From assembly GCA_040385525.1 (NCBI GenBank), contig JAZKHE010000005.1, forward strand, positions 217,983 to 281,982: a DNA stretch of 64,000 nucleotides. Direction: 5' to 3'. A program made the position numbers and the translations under genes. A model generated the notes under the pieces. The model had not been told where the DNA came from. It did not search any database and was given only the letters and a program-made list of their open reading frames with translations. The stretch comes from JAZKHE01 sp040385525. GTDB taxonomy: Bacteria > Bacteroidota > Bacteroidia > UBA4408. Positions 8,526-17,329 of the stretch are shown one piece after another. Positions within the stretch are counted from its first letter, which is position 1, and each line of letters begins with the position of its first letter.

Positions 8526-9707
8526 ATGGAGTTTTGGGTTTTACTTTTAGCTGTTTTATTAATTTTTGTGTTTATAGGGTTTTTTTCTACTAAAAAGAAA
8601 CTAAAAAAGCAACAAGAAAAACTTGTTGTATTACTCGAAAATGAAACAAAAACAAATTCGATTTTAGCGGTAAATAATAACTGGGAAAAAGAAAAAGAAG
8701 CACTTTTAATCGAAAAACAAAAAGCCGAAGAAAAAAACAAAAAACTTTGGCAAATGAGCGAAACCGTTCATAAGGAGCGCAAACAAGTAGACGAAGCAAA
8801 CGAATTACTTTTAACTGATAAACAAAAATTAGAGGCAGATAAAAAAAAGCTTGACGAAAAAGTAAAAAAGCTTTGGGCTCAAAGTGTATCTATTCACAAA
8901 GAAAAAGAACGCATAAACGAACTAAAACTTGTAATAGAACACAAACACCAAGAAATTTTAGATAGCGTAAATTATGCGCAACGTATACAAAGGGCTTTGT
9001 TAGCAAGCAAAAAAATGCTTAAAGATAACTTGCCAGACTATTTTGTTTTGTTTTTGCCAAAAGATATTGTAAGTGGAGATTTTTATTGGGCCAATCAATT
9101 AAATAATAATCAGTTTTCTATTGTAACAGCCGATAGCACTGGTCACGGGGTTCCAGGAGCAATTATGAGTATTTTAAATATTTCGAGTTTAAGCGAAGCT
9201 GTAAATGCGCAACAACTAGTATTGCCAAACCAAATTTTAGATTATACGCGTAAACGTATTATGGAACACATGGCAAATGACGGAAGTGAAGAGGGTGGTA
9301 AAGATGGAATGGATGCTGTTATTTGTAATTTCGATTTTATAAAAAATAAACTGCAATTTGCTGCCGCTAATAATCCATTGTGGTTAATTCGAGATAATAT
9401 TTTAACAGAATACAAACCCGATAAAATGCCTGTAGGTAAAGCAATGGGAGAAATTAAACCATTTACTTTGCATGAACTCGAATTACAAAAAGGTGATTTA
9501 ATAATAACGCTTACCGATGGGTACGCAGATCAATTTGGAGGTGAAAAAAATAAAAAATTCATGTATAAATCTTTAAAAGACTTGTTACTAAAAATAAATA
9601 ATAATTCTTTAGAAGATATAAAAAATCAACTTAAAACCACATTTGAAATTTGGAAAGGTAATGCAGAACAAGTTGACGATGTTTTGATAATTGGCATTAG
9701 ATTATGA
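8526..9707 (+). CDS. SpoIIE-type PP2C serine phosphatase with coiled coil
   Basis: The protein has 393 residues: one N-terminal membrane anchor (2-20), a charged coiled coil (about 22-150), then a PP2C/SpoIIE domain. Phosphatase motifs are in order: SGDFYW, ADSTGHGVPGA, GMDAVIC, LTDGYADQFGG and a C-terminal QVDDVLIIGI, which carry the metal-binding Asp and Gly residues. The coiled coil holds a repeated element, KKLWxxSxxxHKExxR, seen twice about 45 residues apart. SpoIIE-type phosphatases remove phosphate from Ser/Thr of partner proteins such as anti-anti-sigma factors, but no such partner gene is in the window. The stop codon overlaps the ubiX start (ATGA). Confidence 0.85.
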   Translation: MEFWVLLLAVLLIFVFIGFFSTKKKLKKQQEKLVVLLENETKTNSILAVNNNWEKEKEALLIEKQKAEEKNKKLWQMSETVHKERKQVDEANELLLTDKQKLEADKKKLDEKVKKLWAQSVSIHKEKERINELKLVIEHKHQEILDSVNYAQRIQRALLASKKMLKDNLPDYFVLFLPKDIVSGDFYWANQLNNNQFSIVTADSTGHGVPGAIMSILNISSLSEAVNAQQLVLPNQILDYTRKRIMEHMANDGSEEGGKDGMDAVICNFDFIKNKLQFAAANNPLWLIRDNILTEYKPDKMPVGKAMGEIKPFTLHELELQKGDLIITLTDGYADQFGGEKNKKFMYKSLKDLLLKINNNSLEDIKNQLKTTFEIWKGNAEQVDDVLIIGIRL

Positions 9708-10279
9708 GTGATACAAAAAAACATAAAATTGTTGTTGCAATTACAGGTGCAAGCGGATCGGTTTATGCAAAAGTTTTGTTACAAAAGTTAGCGGAAAATA
9801 GTGCTCAAATAATTGATGTTGCTGTTGTAATGAGCGACAACGCAAAACAAGTTTGGGAGTTTGAATTGGGCAATAAAGATTACGAAAATTTTCCGTTTAA
9901 AATGTATAGTAAAATGGATTTTATGGCGCCATTTGCATCAGGTTCGGCAAAATATAATGCCATGATAATTTGCCCGTGTTCTATGGGTACATTAGCAAGA
10001 ATAGCAAGCGGAATATCAAACGATTTAACTACACGAGGAGCAGACGTAATTTTAAAAGAACGCCGAAAACTGGTTTTAATAACAAGGGACACTCCTATAA
10101 GTTTAATTCATATCAATAATATGAAAACAGTTACTGAAGCAGGTGGAATTATTTGTCCTGCATCTCCATCATTTTATTCTAAACCACAAACTTTCGAAGA
10201 CCTTGCAGCAACAGTGGTTGATAGAGCTTTAGATTTAATTGGCATAGATTTACAAACCTATCGTTGGGGCGAAAAATAG
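9704..10279 (+). CDS. ubiX: Flavin prenyltransferase UbiX
   Basis: The 191-residue protein matches UbiX in length and motifs: VAITGASGSVYAKVL near the N-terminus, CPCSMGTLARIASG and LITRDTPISLIHINNM. UbiX joins dimethylallyl phosphate to FMN, making the prenylated flavin used by UbiD-type decarboxylases. No ubiD is in the window. The ATG overlaps the stop of the upstream phosphatase gene by four bases, so it may be translationally coupled to the nSTAND cassette. That link may be only positional, because ubiX is a widespread housekeeping gene. Confidence 0.92.
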   Translation: MSDTKKHKIVVAITGASGSVYAKVLLQKLAENSAQIIDVAVVMSDNAKQVWEFELGNKDYENFPFKMYSKMDFMAPFASGSAKYNAMIICPCSMGTLARIASGISNDLTTRGADVILKERRKLVLITRDTPISLIHINNMKTVTEAGGIICPASPSFYSKPQTFEDLAATVVDRALDLIGIDLQTYRWGEK

Positions 10280-10535
10280 ATTGAGTTTACAACCGTACCG
10301 CCAAATTTTTGGGCTATATGTGTATTGTAAATTCGATATACGCGCGTAAGCTTGACAAAACGCGAAAGCGAGTGGCTTTGTGTGAAAGCATTCGTTTTGT
10401 CTTGACTTTTTTTGGTTCGTTTTTTGTGTCAAGACAAAAAATGAACGTAAAGAACCACTATAGTTTGTTAATTTGCATTGCTGTTTAATTAAAAGAAAAA
10501 ACAATACATAATACTTATACTCAAAAAAATAGTTT
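10280..10535. other. Intergenic region carrying repeat copy 1
   Basis: The region between ubiX and ung has no credible gene. Nearly half is a structured repeat that recurs after recO. Open frames that cross it are chance frames in the repeat. Confidence 0.7.
10340..10459 (+). repeat. 120-bp dispersed structured repeat, copy 1
   Basis: This matches 14481-14600 at 119 of 120 positions by eye; the one difference is C at 10455 against G at 14596. It contains a perfect 12-bp inverted repeat, TTTTGTCTTGAC ... GTCAAGACAAAA, separated by about 21 bases. An alternative pairing is GACAAAACG with CGTTTTGTC. No coding frame is apparent. Sequences of this style are scattered between genes in several Bacteroidota genomes. 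The copies bracket the ung-tRNA-porZ-recO block in the same orientation. Confidence 0.9.
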
Positions 10536-11201
10536 ATGAATATTAATATTGAAAGTTCTTGGCAAAATGTTTTAAACGAAGAATTTAATAAACCCTACTT
10601 TAAACAACTTACCGAATTTGTTAAAAAAGAATACCAAGAAACCAACTGTTACCCAATAGCAAATCAAATTTTTGCAGCATTCAATAGTTGCCCGTTTAAC
10701 GATGTAAAAGTTGTAATTATCGGTCAAGATCCCTACCACGGAGAAGGACAAGCCAACGGATTATGTTTCTCTGTAAATAAAGGAATTGCATTTCCGCCAT
10801 CATTAATTAATATTTTTAAAGAATTACAAACCGATGTTTTAAAACCATTTCCTACAAATGGCGATTTAGAATATTGGGCAAAACAAGGTGTGTTATTGTT
10901 AAATGCAACATTAACAGTAAAACAAAGTTTGGCTGGTAGTCACCAAAACAAAGGTTGGGAAACTTTTACCGATGAGGTAATTCAAAAAATATCTGATCAA
11001 AAACAGAACGTAGTTTTTTTATTGTGGGGCGGCTTTGCAAAAAAGAAAGGGCAAAAAATTGACAGAACAAAACACCTAGTTTTAGAAACTGGTCATCCTT
11101 CTCCACTAAGCGCCAACAGAGGTTTTTGGTTTGGCAACAAACATTTTAGCAAAACCAATGCTTATTTAAAAAGCAAAGGATTAAAAGAAATTGAGTGGTA
11201 A
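10536..11201 (+). CDS. ung: Uracil-DNA glycosylase, family 1
   Basis: The 221-residue protein has the family 1 motifs: GQDPYHG at 63-69, with the catalytic Asp65, and HPSPLS starting at the catalytic His187 of the leucine loop. The enzyme removes uracil from DNA and starts base-excision repair. Length and motif spacing are normal for the family. It stands alone, with repeat copy 1 upstream and a convergent tRNA gene directly downstream. Confidence 0.96.
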   Translation: MNINIESSWQNVLNEEFNKPYFKQLTEFVKKEYQETNCYPIANQIFAAFNSCPFNDVKVVIIGQDPYHGEGQANGLCFSVNKGIAFPPSLINIFKELQTDVLKPFPTNGDLEYWAKQGVLLLNATLTVKQSLAGSHQNKGWETFTDEVIQKISDQKQNVVFLLWGGFAKKKGQKIDRTKHLVLETGHPSPLSANRGFWFGNKHFSKTNAYLKSKGLKEIEW

Positions 11202-11206
11202 ATATG

Positions 11207-11280
11207 TGACCCCGGAGAGATTCGAACTCCCAACCGTCAGAGCCGAAATCTGATATTCTATCCAGTTGAACTACGAGGCC
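11207..11280 (-). tRNA. tRNA-Arg (anticodon TCG)
   Basis: The minus strand folds into a 74-base cloverleaf. The acceptor GGCCTCG pairs with CGGGGTC with two G-T wobbles. The anticodon stem TCAGA/TCTGA holds the loop TTTCGGC with anticodon TCG. The T arm contains GTTCGAATC. No CCA is encoded. It is convergent with ung, whose stop lies five bases away. A frame that runs through this tRNA is not a gene. Confidence 0.9.
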
Positions 11281-11288
11281 AATGCTCG

Positions 11289-11296
11289 CAAATATA
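11289..11296 (-). promoter_or_regulatory. -7 box for tRNA-Arg
   Basis: On the minus strand this reads TATATTTG, a perfect TAnnTTTG box, ending 8 bases before the 5' end of the tRNA. The position is right for transcription starting close to the mature 5' end. Confidence 0.55.
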
Positions 11297-11349
11297 ATTA
11301 AATTTTTAAAGCGATTATTTTTAGGCAATAAAAACAGCAACAATTAGTT

Positions 11350-11357
11350 TATATTTG
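11350..11357 (+). promoter_or_regulatory. -7 box upstream of porZ
   Basis: TATATTTG matches TAnnTTTG and lies 14 bases before the porZ ATG. Confidence 0.55.
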
Positions 11358-11371
11358 GGTTTTATTTACAA

Positions 11372-13684
11372 ATGCGTTTAAAAATTACCATACTTTTTTT
11401 ATTTGTTCTACAGCAAATTGTTTTTGCGCAATCTATACCAATGGGTTCGTGGCAAGTGCATTTAGCTTATAACAATGGTAGCGATGTAGCTGTTGCTGGA
11501 ACAAAAGTGTATTGCGTAGCTAACGGAAATTTATTTAGTTATAACACAAGCGACAATGCTTTAAAAAGAATTTCAAAAATTGATGGTTTGTCTGATATCG
11601 AAATTTCGTCTGTCGCTTTCGATGATAATTCTAAAACACTAATTGTTGGTTACAACAATGCAAATATCGATTTTATTGCAAACGATAAAGTTGTGAATTT
11701 GCCCGATATTAAACGTAAACAATTGTTTGGCGACAAAAAAATATATAATATTTATGTAAATAATGGTTTTGCTTATTTAGCAATGGGTTTTGGAATTGTA
11801 AAACTCGATATTGCTAAGCAGGAAATTAAAGAAACCTATTATTTAGTAAGTGATGTAAACGGAATAAAAGTAAATGCAATTTGTTCTGATGGCGAAAAAT
11901 TATACGCCGCAACTACCACCGGAATTTATTACGCATCATTAAATTCTGTTGCCATTTCTAATCCAACTGGTTGGAAAAAATTTTATACGTTACCTGTAGC
12001 CAACTACAACACAATTACTATTTTCAATAATAAAATTGTTAGCAATAAAGAAGGCGATTTTAGCAAGCATGCATTGTATGCCTTGTCAGTAGGAGATACT
12101 TTATGGTCGCCAATTTTGGAGCAGTTTACCGAAAATTGTTTTGCTTTAAATGCAAATAAAGCGCAAACTAAATTGGCTGTTTCGTATTATGGATTTACCC
12201 GATTGTATGATTCGAATTTAAATGTAGTAAACACAATTTTTAATTACCCTTCAGCTAGTTTAAAAGAAAGTAAACCATTTCAATGCGATTTTGATTCGTT
12301 AGATAACGTTTGGATTGCTGACGGTAATAATGGTTTAATAAAAAATAGCGGTTTCTATTCTAACGAAAAATTTCAGCCGCAAGGCCCTGCTACCAACACA
12401 ACTTTTAAAGTATCTATCAATAACCAAAATTTATGGGTAACACCTGGCGGATTTGAAAGTGCTTTGGTAAATTTGTATAATAAAGAAGGGATTTCCAATT
12501 TTAATAATAACGAATGGAAAACAACAGAATATAAATATATAACAGCTGATAGTAGTTTGTCTGACGTAATCTATGTTTTGGCGCATCCTTCCAAATCAGA
12601 AAGAGCTTATGCTGCTTGTTGGGGAAATGGTTTGTTAGAAATTGAATCGAATATAGTTACAAAGCGTTATGACAATAGAAATTCTATTCTTAAATCACGT
12701 CCAGAATACGAATGGACTGGAATTGGAGGATTAGCTTTTGATGCAACCGAAAATTTGTGGTTAACAAATTCATACACTTCTAATTTTATAGCAGTTTTAA
12801 CTAACGATGGCAAATTATACTCTTACGATGCTTCTGCTGTTATGAGTTCGCAAACGGCTGCGTCACAAATTATTGTTAGCTCTACAGGTCAAAAGTGGTG
12901 CCGATTACCAGGAAGTAATGGTGTTTTAGTTTTTGATGAAGCCGGTACTTTAGAAGATGTTTCTGACGATAAAATTTCACGAATTCCAATTTCTAGTTTT
13001 GTTGGTTCTTCTGTTTTTTGTTTAGCAGAAGATAAAGATGGAGTAATTTGGACGGGAACCGATAAAGGAATAAATGTAATTTATAACACAGGTTCTGTTT
13101 TTGATGATGGAGCTTCTGCCCAACAAATTAAAGTAGAATTAGATGGTTATGTGCAATATCTTTTAGAAACAGAAACCGTTACAGCTATTGCTGTTGATGG
13201 TGGAAACAGAAAATGGGTGGGTACAATAAATAGCGGTGTTTATTTATTGAGTGCCGATGGCACAGAACAAATTTTGCATTTTACAAAAGAAAATAGTGCG
13301 CTGTTAAGTAATGAAATAAATTCAATTGTAATTAACGAAGTTACTGGAGAAGTTTTTTTTGGAACAAGTGCGGGCGTTATTTCTTATCGTTCTGATGCTT
13401 CAGAATCTTCTGACAAGATGAACAATGTATATGCTTTTCCAAATCCTGTTAAGCCAAATTTTATTGGTGTTGTATCCATTGTTGGATTAGCTCAAGATAC
13501 TGATGTGAAAATTACAGATGCTGCCGGAAATATTGTAGCAGCAATTGTTTCGCAAGGAGGTACAGCGACTTGGGATTTAAATAATTTCCAAAAACAAAGA
13601 GTTAAAAGTGGTGTTTACATTGCGCTTTGTTCTAATTCTGATGGAAGCTTAAAAGCAACTACTAAAATTGTTGTTCTAAATTAA
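11372..13684 (+). CDS. porZ: PorZ-like type IX secretion component
   Basis: The 770-residue protein has a signal peptide (about 1-19, ending in FAQ). It starts with MGSWQVHLAYNNGSDVAVAG and contains repeated propeller-type strands with two-component-regulator-like sequence (WTGTDKGINVI, FGTSAGVISY). A C-terminal T9SS sorting domain begins near VYAFPNPVKPNFIG and ends ATTKIVVLN. This layout matches PorZ, a surface protein of the T9SS attachment complex that helps deliver anionic LPS to cargo in Porphyromonas. Adjacency to recO, one base downstream, is a common arrangement in Bacteroidota. Secreted proteins later in the window are plausible clients of this system. Confidence 0.85.
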   Translation: MRLKITILFLFVLQQIVFAQSIPMGSWQVHLAYNNGSDVAVAGTKVYCVANGNLFSYNTSDNALKRISKIDGLSDIEISSVAFDDNSKTLIVGYNNANIDFIANDKVVNLPDIKRKQLFGDKKIYNIYVNNGFAYLAMGFGIVKLDIAKQEIKETYYLVSDVNGIKVNAICSDGEKLYAATTTGIYYASLNSVAISNPTGWKKFYTLPVANYNTITIFNNKIVSNKEGDFSKHALYALSVGDTLWSPILEQFTENCFALNANKAQTKLAVSYYGFTRLYDSNLNVVNTIFNYPSASLKESKPFQCDFDSLDNVWIADGNNGLIKNSGFYSNEKFQPQGPATNTTFKVSINNQNLWVTPGGFESALVNLYNKEGISNFNNNEWKTTEYKYITADSSLSDVIYVLAHPSKSERAYAACWGNGLLEIESNIVTKRYDNRNSILKSRPEYEWTGIGGLAFDATENLWLTNSYTSNFIAVLTNDGKLYSYDASAVMSSQTAASQIIVSSTGQKWCRLPGSNGVLVFDEAGTLEDVSDDKISRIPISSFVGSSVFCLAEDKDGVIWTGTDKGINVIYNTGSVFDDGASAQQIKVELDGYVQYLLETETVTAIAVDGGNRKWVGTINSGVYLLSADGTEQILHFTKENSALLSNEINSIVINEVTGEVFFGTSAGVISYRSDASESSDKMNNVYAFPNPVKPNFIGVVSIVGLAQDTDVKITDAAGNIVAAIVSQGGTATWDLNNFQKQRVKSGVYIALCSNSDGSLKATTKIVVLN

Positions 13685-13685
13685 A

Positions 13686-14411
13686 ATGCTTCATACCTGC
13701 AGAGCAATAGTTTTTAAGGTTACGCCCTACAACGATAAGTCACAGGTTGTCCAGCTATATACCGAAAATTTTGGAATGCAATCTTATTTAGTGCACGTTT
13801 CTGCATCCAAAAAAAATAAAAATAAAGCAGCCTATTTTCAGCCGCTTACTTTGCTAGATGTAGTTATTTCGCACAAAGAAAAAGAAGGATTAAATTCATT
13901 AAAAGAGCTATCAGTTAATCATATTTTTCAATCTATTTCTGAAAGTATTGAAAAACAAAGTGTTTTGCTTTTTTTAAACGAAGTGCTTTACAAGTGCATT
14001 AAAGAATCGCAACAAAATGCAGATTTGTTCGGCTTTATTTTCGATTCGCTTATTTTATTTGATAAATTAAAACAAGGTATTTCTAATTTTCATATTTATT
14101 TTTTGCTAAAATTATCTTCTTATTTGGGTTTTGAACCTCATGGAAAATACAGTGCTTCAACTTCTTTTTTCGATTTAAAAGAAGGTAAGTTTGTTTCTGT
14201 TCAACCAAAGCACCCAATTAGTTTAAACGCAGCAGAGAGTTTAATTTTTTATTCGTATTTACTTACTGATGAAGAGCATTTAGCAGAATTAAAATTTTCT
14301 AATGAAGCCAGAAAAGCTATGCTTGCTAGTGTTATATTGTATTACGAATTGCATATTGATTATTTTAAAAACTTAAAATCAATTACAATTTTGCAAGAAG
14401 TTTTTGATTAA
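13686..14411 (+). CDS. recO: DNA repair protein RecO
   Basis: The 241-residue protein begins with the OB-fold typical of RecO (CRAIVFKVTPYNDKSQVVQLYT, then FGMQSYLVHVSASKK). A helical C-terminal half follows, including FLLKLSSYLGFEP. RecO loads RecA onto SSB-coated DNA in the RecFOR pathway. The Cys zinc site found in some RecO proteins is not evident. The gene starts one base after the porZ stop, so the two are cotranscribed. Repeat copy 2 follows. Confidence 0.9.
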   Translation: MLHTCRAIVFKVTPYNDKSQVVQLYTENFGMQSYLVHVSASKKNKNKAAYFQPLTLLDVVISHKEKEGLNSLKELSVNHIFQSISESIEKQSVLLFLNEVLYKCIKESQQNADLFGFIFDSLILFDKLKQGISNFHIYFLLKLSSYLGFEPHGKYSASTSFFDLKEGKFVSVQPKHPISLNAAESLIFYSYLLTDEEHLAELKFSNEARKAMLASVILYYELHIDYFKNLKSITILQEVFD

Positions 14412-14677
14412 ATTACGTAATAAATGTTCGCATATTTACCACATAACTTTATGAACGTAGCTTTAACTTAAATTCAAGAGACGCGCGTAAGCTTGACAAA
14501 ACGCGAAAGCGAGTGGCTTTGTGTGAAAGCATTCGTTTTGTCTTGACTTTTTTTGGTTCGTTTTTTGTGTCAAGACAAAAAATGAACGTAAAGAAGCACT
14601 GAAGCTTGTTACTAAGTGATGTTGTATAGTTAAGAGAATGAAAAGTATTGTTTAGCTTGCGGATGTCACGAAAAACA
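14412..14677. other. Convergent intergenic region carrying repeat copy 2
   Basis: The region lies between the converging recO and ABC transporter genes. Apart from the structured repeat I see no gene and no canonical hairpin-plus-T-run terminator. The repeat hairpin itself could serve as a transcript end. Confidence 0.6.
14481..14600 (+). repeat. 120-bp dispersed structured repeat, copy 2
   Basis: This is the second copy of the element at 10340-10459, in the same orientation and 4141 bases away. Both hairpin stems are unchanged. Similarity continues weakly for about 11 bases past the 3' edge (GTTA region), so the true element may be a little longer. Confidence 0.9.
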
Positions 14678-16492
14678 CTAAACTAAAATTTGAGAAACTT
14701 GTGTTTTCTTTAACTCTATAACACGTTTAATATCTTCTAATTCGCCTTTAGGAATAGCGTTAATTAATTTTTGAGTGTATTCAGTTTGTGGGTTGTTATA
14801 AATTTGATCAGCATCGCCCATCTCTTCAATTTTACCTTTATTCATAACCACCATTCTGTCGCTCATAAACTTAACAACCGATAAATCGTGCGAAATAAAA
14901 ATGTAAGTAAAATCAAATTCAGTTTTTAATTCGTTTAGCAAATTCAATACCTGCGCTTGAATTGAAACGTCTAACGCTGAAACAGATTCATCACAAATAA
15001 TAAATTTAGGGCTTAAAGCTAAAGCACGCGCAATGCAAATACGTTGGCGTTGTCCGCCAGAAAACTCATGTGGATAACGATGAAAATGAGATTTATTCAT
15101 GTTGATTCTATCCAACAACAACAACACTTTTTCTTTACGTTTTTTATCGCTGTCTAAAATTCCGTGCACCTGCATGGGTTCCATTATGGCTTCACCAATC
15201 GTAATTCTAGGGTTTAATGAAGAATAAGGATCTTGAAAAATAATTTGAATGTCTTTGCGCAAATTGCGCATTTCTCTATTTTTTAATTGCAAAACATTTT
15301 TGCCATCAAAAATAATTTCTCCAGATGTAGGTTCAATTAAACGTAAAATTGTACGTCCTAAAGTTGTTTTTCCACAGCCCGATTCACCAACTAAACCAAG
15401 CGTTTCGCCAGGATATACATCAAAGCTAACATCATCAACTGCTTTTACAAACTCTTTGCCTTTACCAAACAAACCTTTGTTAATCGGGAAATATGTTTTT
15501 AAATTTTTTACTTGTAAAATGGGTTCTTTTGCGTAAAGTCTTTTGTGTAAGTAGTTGCGCTCAATATCAGTAATAACAAGGTTTTCTGTTACTTCAGAAA
15601 TAGATTTTTTTATTTCTTTCATCACCCCATTTTCGTCCACATTCATAAAATCGGAAACGGTTGGCAATTTGCTTAATCGTTTTTGCAATGGCGGACGACA
15701 AGCCAAAAGACCTTTTGTATATGGGTGTTGAGGGTTCGAGAATATTTCTAAAACACTACCTTGTTCAACAATTTTTCCTTTGTACATTACAACAACTTTA
15801 TCGGCAAGTTCAGCTATCACACCTAAATCGTGTGTAATAAACATAATGCCCATGTTGTATTGTAATTGCAATTCGCGCATCAATTCCAAAATTGTTTTTT
15901 GAACTGTTACATCGAGCGCAGTTGTTGGTTCATCAGCAATTAATAATTGAGGATTGCACGACATGGCCATAGCAATCATAACACGTTGCTTTTGTCCTCC
16001 AGAAATTTGATGTGGATAAGTATCATAAATTGCTCCAGGTCTCGGAAGTTTTACTTTTTCAAATAATTCTATTGTTTTTTTTCGAGCTTCTTTTTTGCTC
16101 AATTTTTGATGTAACATAATAACTTCACTTACCTGATCTCCGCAAGAATAAACAGGATTAAGAGAAGTCATAGGTTCCTGAAAAATCATTGCAATTTCGT
16201 TACCTCTAATTTGGCGCATTTCTTTGTTCGAAACTTTCGCCAAATCAATCATTCCTTTAGATTTGGAATGAAAAAGCATTTCTCCATTTGTGATTTTTCC
16301 AGGAGGATTTGGAATTAATCGCATTACAGATAAAGATGTAACCGATTTCCCTGAGCCAGACTCGCCAACTATACCAATAGTTTCACCTTTGTTTACTGTA
16401 AAAGTAATGTTATCTACCGCTTTAACCGTTTCTTCTTCGGTTTTAAATTCGGTACATAAATCTCTTATTTCCAGTAAAGGAGTTTTTTCCAT
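14678..16492 (-). CDS. Peptide/nickel-type ABC transporter, fused double ATPase
   Basis: This is a 604-residue fusion of two ABC ATPase domains, like DppD joined to DppF or like GsiA. Domain 1 has Walker A GESGSGKS (43-50) and signature SGGQKQR. Domain 2, from about residue 323, has GESGCGKTT and SGGQRQR. Both have a Walker B followed by the oligopeptide-type CRPPLQKR and NAIPKGE tails. It would power import of peptides or similar solutes, but no permease or binding protein is in the window. It is the last gene of a minus-strand run, 106 bases after the exonuclease gene. Confidence 0.9.
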   Translation of the reverse strand: MEKTPLLEIRDLCTEFKTEEETVKAVDNITFTVNKGETIGIVGESGSGKSVTSLSVMRLIPNPPGKITNGEMLFHSKSKGMIDLAKVSNKEMRQIRGNEIAMIFQEPMTSLNPVYSCGDQVSEVIMLHQKLSKKEARKKTIELFEKVKLPRPGAIYDTYPHQISGGQKQRVMIAMAMSCNPQLLIADEPTTALDVTVQKTILELMRELQLQYNMGIMFITHDLGVIAELADKVVVMYKGKIVEQGSVLEIFSNPQHPYTKGLLACRPPLQKRLSKLPTVSDFMNVDENGVMKEIKKSISEVTENLVITDIERNYLHKRLYAKEPILQVKNLKTYFPINKGLFGKGKEFVKAVDDVSFDVYPGETLGLVGESGCGKTTLGRTILRLIEPTSGEIIFDGKNVLQLKNREMRNLRKDIQIIFQDPYSSLNPRITIGEAIMEPMQVHGILDSDKKRKEKVLLLLDRINMNKSHFHRYPHEFSGGQRQRICIARALALSPKFIICDESVSALDVSIQAQVLNLLNELKTEFDFTYIFISHDLSVVKFMSDRMVVMNKGKIEEMGDADQIYNNPQTEYTQKLINAIPKGELEDIKRVIELKKTQVSQILV

Positions 16493-16598
16493 CAGTAAAG
16501 GGCTATTTCTTAATTACGATATTACAACAATTCTGAAACAGTACAAAAAAACTTTCGATAAAATGTGTGTTTTTAAGGATGAAAAACCTCAAAAAGTT

Positions 16599-17321
16599 TT
16601 ATTTAAGAATTGTAATGTGTTTTTCAAGAATTTCGTCTTCAATTGTAGCGTATTTTAATAGTAAGCGCGCCACCGTTAAAACATCTTTTTGGCAGTATTC
16701 TACAATTTTCGCAAGATTTTTTTCTTCGTAATACACTTTTTTCACGTCTGCTCCATCCATTAGATCTTTTGGTGTTGGAATTTTAAATAAATGCGCCAAC
16801 AAATCAAGCGATGTAAAGTTTTTGTAGTCGCCAAATCGCCACAATTCCATGGTGTCTAAGTGATTTACTTCCCAAGGTTTTTTACCAGCATTATTTAAAA
16901 CTTTTGGAAGCTTAACTCCATTAACCAACATACGACGCGATAAAAATGGAAAATCGAATTCCTTTCCGTTGTGCGCACAAAGTAAAATATCTTTTCTATT
17001 AAATTTTTTATTTAAAAGTTCGGCAAAATCTTTTAAAATAATTTTTTCATCATCACCATAAAATGATTTTAATCTAAATTGAAAATGTTCTTTTTCTTTA
17101 ACTAAAATACCCACCGAAATACAAATTACTTTTGCAAACTCTGCAAAAATACCAGCTTTAGCATAGGTTTGTTCGGGTGTCTCGTTATTGCGTTGTTGCG
17201 AGATAGATTTTTTATCCCATAACTTTTTTTCGCTAGTATTTAATTCGCTGTAATTATAAATTAGAGGAACCGTTTCGATATCTAAAAAAAGTATTTTATC
17301 AAAATTTAAGTTGTCTAACAT
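16599..17321 (-). CDS. PolB-like 3'-5' exonuclease
   Basis: The 240-residue protein has DEDDy exonuclease motifs: LFLDIET (Asp14, Glu16), HNGKEFDFPFL, and YCQKDV with the Tyr-x3-Asp of motif III. It corresponds to the family of predicted 3'-5' exonucleases related to the proofreading domain of family B polymerases. No polymerase domain is attached. The substrate in the cell is unknown; DNA repair is the likely area. It starts 8 bases after the upstream gene, so the two are cotranscribed. Confidence 0.85.
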   Translation of the reverse strand: MLDNLNFDKILFLDIETVPLIYNYSELNTSEKKLWDKKSISQQRNNETPEQTYAKAGIFAEFAKVICISVGILVKEKEHFQFRLKSFYGDDEKIILKDFAELLNKKFNRKDILLCAHNGKEFDFPFLSRRMLVNGVKLPKVLNNAGKKPWEVNHLDTMELWRFGDYKNFTSLDLLAHLFKIPTPKDLMDGADVKKVYYEEKNLAKIVEYCQKDVLTVARLLLKYATIEDEILEKHITILK

Positions 17322-17329
17322 AGATTTGT

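Noticed and set aside
10250..10504. Minus-strand open frame after ubiX
   Set aside because: It runs through the 120-bp repeat and the ubiX end, with no start context. The second repeat copy has no matching frame of note.
11146..11343. Open frame on the minus strand through tRNA-Arg
   Set aside because: Its central part is the translation of the tRNA itself (VVQLDRISDFGSDGWEF), a well-known false frame.
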